Assembly: GCA_036365515.1 (NCBI GenBank)
Contig: CM070873.1
Coordinates: 40,059,807 to 40,123,806 of the forward strand
DNA: 64,000 nt
Source: Torymus aiolomorphi
Lineage: Eukaryota; Arthropoda; Insecta; Hymenoptera; Torymidae
Direction of reading: 5' to 3'
This document shows, one piece after another, positions 50,742 through 61,700 of this stretch; the stretch's first letter is position 1, and each line of letters opens with the position of its first letter. The notes beneath the pieces were generated by a model. It saw only the letters and a list, made by a program, of their open reading frames with translations, did no database searches and had not been told where the DNA came from. The position numbers and the translations under genes are program-made.

Positions 50742-52529
50742 GCCGCGCGTCACCTGCAATTATCCAATCGCCTCGCAAGGGAAACAGCGTGGCTCGGATT
50801 ACAGATCGCAAGAGAGAGAGAGAGAGAGAGGGAGAGGGCGAGAAGCGTGCAGTCAGTAAGAGGAGTGGTGTCAGAGGGAGAGGGAAGTGAATGTGGTAGA
50901 TTTTTGGTGAGGTTTTAAATTTAAGACTGGTTGAGGGGTAATGAAATTTTTTTTAAAGTAATCTCAGTAGGTATATCAATAAAATGTAGAAAGTACGAAG
51001 AAAAATATTTAAAAAAAATTATTATTTAAGTACAACACACGCACAGACACATCAGTGGTGGATGCAGGAAAATTCTCAGGACCCCAAAGACGAAGCTTTC
51101 CTAGACACAAAGAATAAGCCGCAGAAGAGCACGAATAATCAAAGCGAGGTATATGGAGCGAAAGCCATGAGCCGATACAGAAGTCGAGCGGACCGCTGGA
51201 CCGTGAAACGGATCGACCGAACGAGCGCGCGGTAATTGGGAATTTTATAATATTTTTGGAAGCAAGCCAATCGCGCGCGACTTCGGCGCAGCAAGAAAAA
51301 AAGACGGTGGATATTTCAAAGGGGGAGAAAAATTCGAAGCGTCGGGCAGCGCACCAAATTGTAATCGTCGGAAATCGACGATTAATTTGTCGGCGCGCGG
51401 GTAACGAGCCGTTTCCGACCAAGTTTCGAGAAGAAGGTTTACGAAGGTTTAACGATGTGAGCTTGATGTATTCGCGAAAAAAGTTTTCCATGCGAAGGCT
51501 TCGGGAGGATTTAGGTCGCCCGGTTGTACGTTATTGTTTACGGTTGCAATGAAGAATTTGAAAGAAGATACAAGAAAGTTATTCAATATTTGATTTTGAG
51601 AGTTATGTCATTGCGTATTTCCGTTGATTGTGCAAAACAGTGATTCTATAAAATACGTAAGTTTATAAATGTACTTCGAAATATAGGCTTATTATATTGT
51701 ATGAAGTTACATTTGAAATAAGCATTTATCTTCATGATTAATTTAATAGAATGTTTCCAACGTGACATTTATAAAAATATAACAGTCATAATGTCTCAAA
51801 ATCTGCAGTGAATCTTTAATTTTTCGGAAATTTCAACGAAGAAAGGCACTACCGCGACCAAATCTTTAAAAAGTATAAACTTCTCTACTACCCGCAGACT
51901 GAACCATCGTACCCCTCCGCGTCATAACCCTATCACCCATAATCACGTATCGCGCCGAACCATACGATCGGCTGGCTCTCTCCCCGACCGTAAAACCGTG
52001 AAAAACGCCGCTGCCGCAGCGCGCGCGCGAGGGAGAGGAGGAAAAAGGATACAAGGGGCGCGAGAGAGCTACTTTATATTCAAAGGCGCGAATACAATCG
52101 CAAAATACAATACCGCAGGAGGGAGAAAGAGAGAGAGGAGGAGATATCGTAAAAGATGATGTTATACATTATGCGCGAGAGGTGGCCCGATACGTTAATA
52201 AAATTGAAGGGTTGGGGGGTGGCGTGCATGGGAGAGAGAAAGAGAAAGAGAGAGTCTTATCTGCCTCGATGCCTTGCCTTTCCTCTTTATTGTTATGGAA
52301 AAGGGCGAGTGCTTGTTTTTTTAGGGGGGCCCGAAGAATTTTCAAAGTGAGAATCGTGTCGAGGGTAAGGTAATTTTATGGCTATGGATTTTTTAAAATT
52401 TAAATGATGGCGCTTTGAGAGAATACTTTTAAATTCATGTGTTTCTGCCTCAACATTTTTTTGTACGCTTAGAAAAATTTTTTCTGGCTGCATAAATTTT
52501 AATGTATCAACATTCGATCCCAGCCGCGA

Positions 52530-52547
52530 TTTGATTATCTAATCAAA
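52530..52547. promoter_or_regulatory. Perfect TAAT-type palindrome in a possible enhancer
   Basis: TTTGATTA-TC-TAATCAAA is an 8-bp perfect inverted repeat, a layout suited to a homeodomain dimer. Octamer-type ATGCAAAT (about 52752) and ATTTGCAT (about 52824) follow within 300 bp. This is motif spotting only. Confidence 0.3.
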
Positions 52548-55500
52548 AACCGGCGAGAGCACTTACGCTTCGCGCACGAATCATCAAATATTCCATTAAA
52601 CGGACGGTGACATTAAAACCCGCGGGGGCTGGAAAAAGTATATAAGTGATCACGCGGCCGGCGAGCTTTATTTAAACGCAAATGAAAATTCAGGCGTGTA
52701 TTACCTGCGCATTACAAGATGTACACGCAGCCGCGTGCGCGTGGGGAGAAATGCAAATGCCATCGCTCGCACGCTCGCGGATTTTTGCATTTAATCAGAA
52801 TTTATGAATATTTAAAATTCGAATTTGCATTTTGTTTTTAACGCGCGCGTCGCGGCGTTTTAGTGTCGCGCTCGCGCCTGTTTTATAAATAAAAGCGATT
52901 CAATACCGAAACTCGAAAAATCGCGTTTTAATTTAAAATTTACCCGACCGGTTGCCCGCGCAATATGGACTTTTGTATTTGAAATTATTTACAAAACAAG
53001 ATAAAACGCGTACGCTCGTATATGCGCGGTGAAACGAGGATACGGGCGAGCCTTTTTTTAATCGAATAGAATAAACAATTTTCATTTGTAGTAATGGCCC
53101 CGGTATGAAAACGTATCGCGTGCTCGCTGCGAAATAAATACGGTTTCAGCGGCTGTGTGCTTTCTATTTTTTTTAAGAGTGCGAAAATATCGCTTTTTCG
53201 TGCTTTGATATGCATATTTTAATCCTCTCTCTTTGAAATATAAATACAAATATTCTAATGATTTTGCATTAACCCGAGCTCTTTTCGTACACATTCAATG
53301 ACAGTAATTTCGAAGAATAATTAACAACAATTTTTGTTTTATCCTGCATAAAAATATTTTCAGAAGCAATATTATCTTTCGTTACGAACATAATTAAAAT
53401 GAAAATTTAAGTACACATTTAATAAAAAAATATAGATATATAATAAATGTACATGTAAGCGTATATGTATTTAAGTTCATTTCTGCATTAAACAACTACA
53501 GCGTTCGAAATTCGATGTACCTTAAAAAAGGCCCATTCTTCATTATTTCAAAACATCCGTACAAGAAGCCGCAACCGCACAAACAGTCATTTATTCTTCG
53601 CCACCTCTGGCGCTCGATATCCGCGGCATTCGCGAAAAGCTTAACACGCTGGCTTAAAGCACATTTACATGAGTAGCAGTATCGGCGCTCGCTAGCTCAC
53701 ATGAAATATTCATCCGCGATTGTTTTCAAGTGTTTGACGACGACGACGGAGGTCCGAGGTGCGCGTAAATGGGTTAACGGCGCGTCCGATTATCGCTTGG
53801 AATAGAGCAAGAGAGAGACAGAAAGAAAGGGAGAGAGAAAGAGAGGAAAGAGAGAGAGAGGAGGGGGGTGCATATGCAGCGCTACAGGATAGATATGATC
53901 GTTAAGCAGTGTTTCGGATGAAATTTGCTTGTAAAGTTGAAGAAAAGGTTTTCAAACCGGTCTAGGAAATAGTGGTTAGACGTCGCCTGTAGAGCTTGTA
54001 ATGTTATTTCGATTATAAAAGTATATTTAATTATAAATTAGAGCTCTTGTCGGTCCGGAGTAAAAAGTACACCTCTGAGAATAAGAAGGCTGATTGCGAT
54101 TGGATTTACAATTGACTCAAAAAGATAAACAGTTCTAATACAATTTTAAGCAAATATAAGTGAATTTCTAAATGACACTTTCACAACATTTCCATCGGTT
54201 TATTTAACCAAAAGCTCTACATCAATCCGCCAACAAAGAACTCCTGACTCACTATCTCGTAAAACTCAAACAACAAAAGGAACAAACAAAAAATACATAC
54301 ATGCACACGCACACTGGTGGAGGCAATTAACTGCCATTCCCGCTCTGCATTAACCCCCTCTCACTCTCCTCTCTCTCTATCCCTCTCTCTCTCCCCGGCG
54401 GCGCTGACCGAGCAGGCAGGCGGCGTATCCTGGTTTATTCGTAAAGTTGTCCGGAAACAATCCGGGAAGTGGGCTTCGCGCAACGACAGTTGCCCGAGTT
54501 TATCGATCGGCCCACCCCCACTAAGATTATCTCAGTCGTCGTGCAGATGCGTAAGTGAGTCGGTCTCCGGTCGAGGAAGACGTTTCAATGGAAAAGAGGG
54601 AAGGGGGCGAAAAGGTAATGATGGTACGTTGTGGCTCAAGTTTCGAGATGGGCTGAGTAAGGGATTTCGAATAGCTTTGGTCTTATAGTTACTTTGGATA
54701 TTTTTATTGTTATTGAGCTTCCTTTTCGCTGAATAATGGAGAATAGATTTTGATGAGATTTTTTTCTTTCAGATATTGAATATAAATAAAAATTTAGTCG
54801 AATTCGTAGCTTTTTTACGTTTCTCGAAAATTGAAAAAATTCACAAATCCGTTTATAAAAATTAGTAAAAATTAAATCTAGTACTTTTTGCAATTTGAAT
54901 TCAAGCCTTACAAAATGACAGTTACAGTTATTACCTAAAAATAGTTATTTTCGTAAAACAATTTTTTTCTGTCCCCTTATTGATTGCCACTATATACCAA
55001 GAAAATTGAGTCATCCCACAATTGCGGTACCAACCCCTCCTAACTAATTCGAAATCATTTATCGTCTCAACAGCTCTAAAAATACTCTTCATCAATTCAT
55101 AATGCAGCACAGGCAGACCCCTATCTAAGACACCTGCCCTCTTTATATGTGTCTGTATATATTTATCTACGCAGAGAAAGAGAGCGCGAGAGAGAGAGAG
55201 AGAGCGACAAAAGGGTGAGTCGTAGAAGAAGGGCGATCGGTGGAGCACGAGACACAAAGAGGTCGAGTCGGCGCCCGCGGCAACTTCCCCCGGGGATGCT
55301 TTTACATATAGAAATAATAACAGAGAGCCGGAGAGCGTGGGAGGAAAGAATATAACCCTGTCGGACTCGACGCTAACTCCGGCACAATGGCCAGGGCGTA
55401 TTAGGGTATTCTCGCTGAGAGGCCCCGGTGTATCGACTTTTCTTTCTGAGTCTTAGGCTTTTTTATCGCGATGCAGTTCATATGACGTACTTGCAAGGGA

Positions 55501-57454
55501 CGTTGATGTCTGCGGGGCTAACTTTTCGTCGCGTCTCTGAAAACTAGAGACTAAAACGTTCACAATGTTATTAAGCTATGCTACAATGATGAAGTTCCAA
55601 CTATCCAGCATTAAGCATTCACCTAGACCACGTAAAAATTACCACAGAGCCGAGCAATCAAAATTAAATCCATCACATAGCAGCCGCCCTCCCAAAACCA
55701 GCGTTTGCCTCATCACCCAAAACCCAAGCCAACCATCATCAGTGGCTCCTCCTCTCTTCACTCCTCTCTCGCTCTCACCTTCCGCCGCGAAATACAAGCA
55801 CACCGGCTGCGGTGCTTGGGAATTCGACAATGACGAATCGCCTCGCAAGTTTCCTCCTCCCCTTCCCAGGCTTCTCTCTCCGCGAATGATATTCCTCGCT
55901 AGCTCTCTAAATCGCTCCTCTCCCCCCTCTCTCTCTCTCTCTCTCGAGTGCTAGTTACATCCCAAGGAAGTTGCCTCGCGCGAGTACAATGGGAATAACT
56001 TTGGGCCGGGCGCGGGCGGCCAACAACTAACAACTAAGACGTCTCGAGTCGCTCTCTCGAGGGGGATGTCGTCCTCGTCGTCGAGACTTCGCGGCTGCGC
56101 GCCTGCATATGTGTCCATTATGCAAATTTCGCCTTACGCGGCGCCCATTATAATAAGCAAAGCCCGAGAACACTCCTCGCACCGCTAACAGAGAAAGCGA
56201 TGGGAAGAGAGAGAGAGAGGGAGACAGTGGAAAGGTTTCTCCTCTCCTCGCGCACAAATTCAATTGCCGAGTCTGCGGCCAAGTTATCCGCGGAGAATCA
56301 TTTGAGGTTAGCGACGACTTGGGACGCAATTTGCGCGCACGCCGTACTACGCGACAGTTCTTGGTACAGAGAGGAGAGGAGCCGGTGTGCGCTTCGATTA
56401 ATCCGCGTGAGCATGCCCCGGGCAACACATTCGAGACGATGCGCGCGAGGATGTGATGTTGGAAGGAGGGAGATTTATCGGGGCATGACGAATGGCCCGG
56501 GACGATAAGTGCGCTAATGAGGGCCGTTTGTCATTCGACCGGGAGTTTCTTTTTCGGTGCAGGCTTATCGGCGCCAGGCGTGTGCGCATACAGCCTGCTC
56601 GTTATTATGCCATTATGGACGCGGTGTGTTTATAAGGTAGTACGTGTAATTAAAACAATTGCAAATATATCTTCTATCATATTATTCTCACTTTATTCTC
56701 ATTTTTTCGTCTTGTGAAAAACCAACAATTTTCTATAAGATAATTTCTACACTGACAGTCAATTTCCGCCCTTCGCGAGTCATTGTCAAAACCCCCGAAG
56801 CTATTTTCGAACTTCCCTCCTCCCACACGCCTGGCCATCTTCCAGCTGCCATTCGTCACATTCGACAAGAGTCAATTCATCAACGACACTCTCAGACGCC
56901 GATCCATCCAATAATCAAACCCGCACCAACTATTACCATACACATGCGCACATGCACAGGCCACTTTCTCTACGTGTCCCGAAACTTCCCTGCAATCAAT
57001 CGGACGTCAAACTTGCAGCGGCAGCAGCAACAACAACACCATTATCAGCCGAATCGATATAAATGCGCCGGGGCAGGTGACCGCGTATGTGTTCGCTATG
57101 GGGAGCTAAGCTGAGATTAATCGCTTCGAGGGACGAGCGCAACTCCTGCTTTCAAGCGCATTTTGCAGAAAAAGAGTTGGGAGAGGGAGAAGGAAGATCT
57201 ACTTGGGAATGTAGAGGCGAGCGGAGTAGGGTAGCTTTAGGTGGCTAGAAATTTGCGGTAGCTTGCCTTTGAAATGTACAAATATTGGTATAGTAGTATA
57301 TACTTTGTCCTCTGAGAACAATTTCGGCTTATTGGTGCAGGACTCTAGACCTTAAGGTTGTGGTAGGGTTGAATTTCTTCGATGGAGGAGGTTTCTATGT
57401 ATGAGAATTTCTAATCTTCGGATTTTCTGTTGAACCTTCGATTTTTTAGAGCCT

Positions 57455-58400
57455 TTGCAACAAGAAAAAGAAGGAAAAGCTCGTGCAAACCCTGGGGGTG
57501 CTATTCAGGGTAAAGAGTGACCCCTCCTTCTAGAAGGCGTTTGACTATCTCTTCGGTTGTATTACAGCTAGCCCAATACAGTCAATTCAAGTCTTGGATG
57601 ATTAAAGTAGACGACCCACAAGCAAGTCTACCCCAGCAACCTGACTCTACCACTCTTTTCGCACGATGTCACTTACATCGGTGAGTTCCTCTGCTACAAG
57701 AAGACCTTCACCACCACCATCGGGTAGGAGGTGACACCATTGATGCGCTAACAAGACCTGGTACGACCATCAACCTACTAGAACGGAACCAACGCCAGGA
57801 CAGGCAGAGTTCTACTTCCCCACCCTTGCCTTCTATTCTCTATTTGAATATTTGCAAAGTATGCTGCGGGTTAACAGCACCGACTTCAAAGCAGAACGCC
57901 TCTACGGGACAGTACGCCATGCTGGCAATGATTCCATCCTGCCCACCCCATCAATTATCAGCATTAATCCCCAGGGAATAGCTGAGTCACAGGCAAACTA
58001 GGCGCAGAAAATACACAGCTACTTTGGTAAAGGCAGTTCCAATAGCATGTGATGCATCAATAGTATCCTGGGAGATGCAGCGGATACCCAATAGCCAGCT
58101 TAAGCCACAATGGAGCCGTACCAAACCAAGGTGTTCATGCAAGCAGTAACTAATACTAAGCCAGAGTGCGCCCAGCTTCCAGTTGAGGGCATCATTGCGA
58201 AGCCAATACAACTAGAAGATATGCGGGGGGCCAGACCATCTTTAATCGTTTCACCTGAACCTAATGATCTTACATGTCAAGCTATCTCCCATCGCATCGA
58301 TCCAAGGATTTTCAATCTCATTTTCTGGTACGAGAGGCTCCCATCTTTGTTACCAAGGAGGCTCAAGCCTCTGAGCAACGGCTTCGAAGCATGTGAATAA
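57455..58400 (+). pseudogene. Decayed coding-like segment (virus- or transposon-derived?)
   Basis: The reading frame beginning at 57744 stays open to 57998 (85 codons), then meets stops at 57999, 58050, 58092 and 58101, then is open again from 58104 to the stop at 58398-58400. Residue content is protein-like throughout (aromatic-rich near 57807-57850). Upstream pieces in other frames (about 57455-57730) also look coding, implying several frameshifts. Base composition is more even than in the flanks and microsatellites are absent. No intron signs were seen. I do not recognise the family; an endogenised RNA-virus structural gene is one possibility, a transposon gene another. Confidence 0.45.
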
Positions 58401-58423
58401 CCTAGCGCTCATCCCAACCGTTC

Positions 58424-58545
58424 CCTTTCTTAGAGCTCGGTCGAGTTGTCCCCTTTCTTAGCGCTCAGGCAAGTTTTCCCCTTTCTTAGCGTTCGGCCGT
58501 GCTGTTTCCTTTCTTAGCGCGCGTCCGAGTTGTCCCCTTTTTCTT
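58424..58545. repeat. 28-bp minisatellite, four units plus a partial
   Basis: CCTTTCTTAG recurs at 58424, 58452, 58480 and 58508, exactly 28 bp apart, with a degenerate fifth start near 58536. It begins 24 bp after the end of the decayed coding-like segment. Confidence 0.9.
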
Positions 58546-58627
58546 CCGAGCTGACGTAATAAAGAGTACAGTATTTTTCATATGGATTTGCATTACCGAA
58601 AAGAAGAATATTTTTTTCTATACTACG

Positions 58628-58735
58628 AATTATCGCTAAAGTATATCCGGCAGGTCTTTTAAAAATTACACTCCCCATATAAATTATCGCTACGGTATAA
58701 CCTGCGAGTTCCTTAAAAATTACGTTCTCCATTCT
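58628..58735. repeat. 54-bp tandem duplication
   Basis: Segments 58628-58681 and 58682-58735 both begin AATTATCGCTA and share TTAAAAATTAC; they are clearly related but diverged. Confidence 0.85.
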
Positions 58736-58739
58736 TTTC

Positions 58740-61700
58740 TTTGTTTCACAAACCCGTCGCATCTTTATCAACCGCATAGGTCACCACTTGGCCCGAAAAT
58801 CAATATACCCAGCATCGAATCTCACCCACGCGCACTCCTACTCATACACATACACAGGCCCACACACACATACTCGACGCACTTGACCGTCACTTCGTAA
58901 AACACAGCGGGGATACATCCCCATCAGCGCAGAGGCCGCGGCGCGTACTGCAAATACAGGCCTCCGGAAGCCCGGGGGTTAATTACTCACCCTCCGCCAA
59001 AGCCGTCGGCCGGCTGATGGATCGCCGCGCCGCCACCGCCCGCAGAACGGCCAACAATGGCTTTTTGTTTCTTTTTATTGTGGCGGCCGGCCGGGCGAGA
59101 GCCAGCGAGAGTTCGATTCGTTCCCGCGTTCCCCTTGTCCTCTGGCGCGAGCGAGTTCTTTAACCCATGTGCGAGCGTAGCCTCGCTGCTACTACTGGGT
59201 GCTACGGGAAAATGAGGGCTGCGAGGAGCTCATTACCGGCGCTTCGTGATTCATGCTTGACAGAATTTGAGGATTAAAGGTTTTAATATCTGGACAAGAG
59301 GGAGTCGATAGGTGGAAGCTTGTCTGATCAATGTGATATAACTTGCTGGTCATAAATGTCTGATTCAAATGTACATTCATCGATTTTCTCACCTTATACG
59401 AATATCCATACACACTTTGATACAGTAATTATCTTTTCATTATTTAAACTTTTTTCTTACACATCTAAAATTCCATCTAAAACCGAAACATAATATCCAC
59501 TTCGCGACAAAATCACTGCAAAAACTTGACTTTTATCTCAAAGACACTCACCCTGTGACTCGCTCGAGAGAAAGACTAGCTTTTCTTTCTTCGCGCCGAT
59601 TTTTTCTTCCCCAATCTGTCATCACGACGCTCGAGCGCGCGGTCCTCAACAAAATCCAATATCAAAATGGATTTACCACCCCGTAGTCGATGCCGCGCTC
59701 GCTGTCCTCCTATTTTAAAAAACGAAACGAGAACCAGAGGAAAAAAACAAAACGATGCTAACCGTTGTGCATGCACACAGCAAACGAAATGAAGGCGACG
59801 AACGATGCGACGCAATAATTGCACGCGAGAGCCGCGGTAATTGCGTGTATTTGGATGGTTCGATCCGCTTTTTTTTCGTGCCAGTGATTCGTAATGGCTT
59901 TCGATATTTGAGCCGAAAATATTTGTCGTACGCAAATTACAGAGTCTATCCGGACGGACATATGCGTTTTTCTGTTTGATGATCGCTCGGTGTGGTCAAT
60001 GCGGTCTGATGATTAGAAGTAGACTATATGCTTGATTAATTTTTCAGTCGATTTTAGTCAATCTTTTTGATACAAAGGGAAGACACTTAAATACCTAAAA
60101 GTTATATTTAGATAAAAAATATTGTTTTACAAATTACTTGTTTTATATATAGTTGAGTGTACGTTCGTGGTGTATGTATTTTATTAAGGTAACGGACATC
60201 AAACGAACCAATAGTTGTAAAAAATTATTATTGCTTTATTGCCAACGTTTCGGGAGCGTTTTTATACTCCCCTTTTCAGGGCATAGTAAACAATATCAAC
60301 TTATACTTGTTTTATATTTAGTCAATCAATTTTTGATTGCCAATTAGCGTTGATTCGGGACTAGATTAATCCTAATTATTCGTTATACAAAAGTACACGG
60401 CTATACCCACATACTGCTAAATTATGCTACCTAAAAAATCTTTTGCTCATCGAGTAACTATTCTACACACACATTCTCGCAAGACCCATAGCTCCACCCC
60501 CATCTCATTAACCATAGCTTCCCCTCTCCCTTCAAAACTGCATATCTGCGAAACACGCGCAGGCCCACGAAATTCCTCTCTCTTTCACACACACTGCCTC
60601 ACCTCGACCGCCAAATTAATGGCGGCGCGCGCCATTACTCCTCCCCCTCCCTTCTCTAAACACACTCGTCCACCTAGGACCTACGAACTACGAATAGCGC
60701 AGATTGGAAAGTGCCGCGGCCCGATTATGTCGCGCAATTACCGCGCGCCGACCGTCGGCGGTGGCGGGCGAATAATTCGAATTTATATGTAAATTGAATT
60801 TAACGAGCGCTGGCCGTTAATCAGCTACGCGAGTCCGGCGGGTACACGCTAATTCAAGATACAAATAAAGCATTAATTATCTAAGCGAGAGGGTTTAGGC
60901 CGCGTGAATTTTCATGAGGCGCCGCGACGCCAGTGCGTGTATGGTGGCGAGTGCGTGACGGACGACGCGTAGATTGCCGAGTGATTTCTGCGGGCTGCAC
61001 GGGCTTTTCGAATCGGTGGGCAGGAAGGGTGGGGCTGAAATCGGGCAATGATCCATTTGTCATTTTGGGCTTGGTGTAAAGATGGTCCATGGTTTGATGA
61101 ATTCCTTGCCTAGACTTATTGATTTTTAGTTGAATACACATTCAATTTCAGTTAATCTTTTAAAAGCCCCAAACAAGTTTCGTACAATTAATTATTTTTC
61201 GAGCAGAAACACACCGGAATATCGATCAATAAGCTAACCACATTTCGCGCAACTCCTTCCTTTCCTTCCGAACTTATGAAAACCACTAATATCATTTTAA
61301 TTCCCTCGCGACTTCGTCGAAAACCGACCTCTACTACTCAGCCCAGCCTTCTCCGCCCTCGACTACAACTCTCCGTGCGCTCTACACGCTCACCTCTCTT
61401 AGCCCGCCCCCACGGCCAAATAAAATACGCATCAACCTCTACTCCCAGAAGGAAAAAAAAAGGAAACGACCGAGAACTCGGGGCGCATTTAATTTCGCGC
61501 TCGCGCGCATTGTATCTATCTCTCCTTCTCCTGCTGCCGCCGCTACCGCCTCTCCTTAATCCTCCGCGAAACACGAAAGATTAACGAGCCCGGAGGGTTC
61601 CATCTCCGCGCGCGAGTGTGGCAAAAAGCTAATGAAGGCTTTTTGCCCCCGCGGAGAGAGGATGTGGATTAACCCGCGCGTTTCTGTTTCGTGCGTGTAA

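Larger units (their letters stand above)
48970..57454. other. No gene recognised; GA tracts and possible regulatory sites
   Basis: Holds GA-rich tracts at 50653-50741, 50811-50840 and 53807-53868, a shorter one near 55185-55204, and a CT run near 55925-55945. Frames at 51009-51491 (minus), 56027-56428 (minus) and 56659-57114 (plus) show no motif, signal peptide or splice pattern I can support. Confidence 0.55.

Noticed and set aside
50514..50918. 134-codon frame with Arg-Glu repeats
   Set aside because: It is a microsatellite translation.
51009..51491. 160-codon minus-strand frame
   Set aside because: A plus-strand frame overlaps much of the same CpG-rich stretch, and no motif or homologue was recognised. 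Such frames are expected by chance where stop codons are rare.
59855..59878. GGTTCGATCC followed by T8, resembling a Pol III B box and terminator
   Set aside because: No A box or foldable cloverleaf lies upstream at the right distance.
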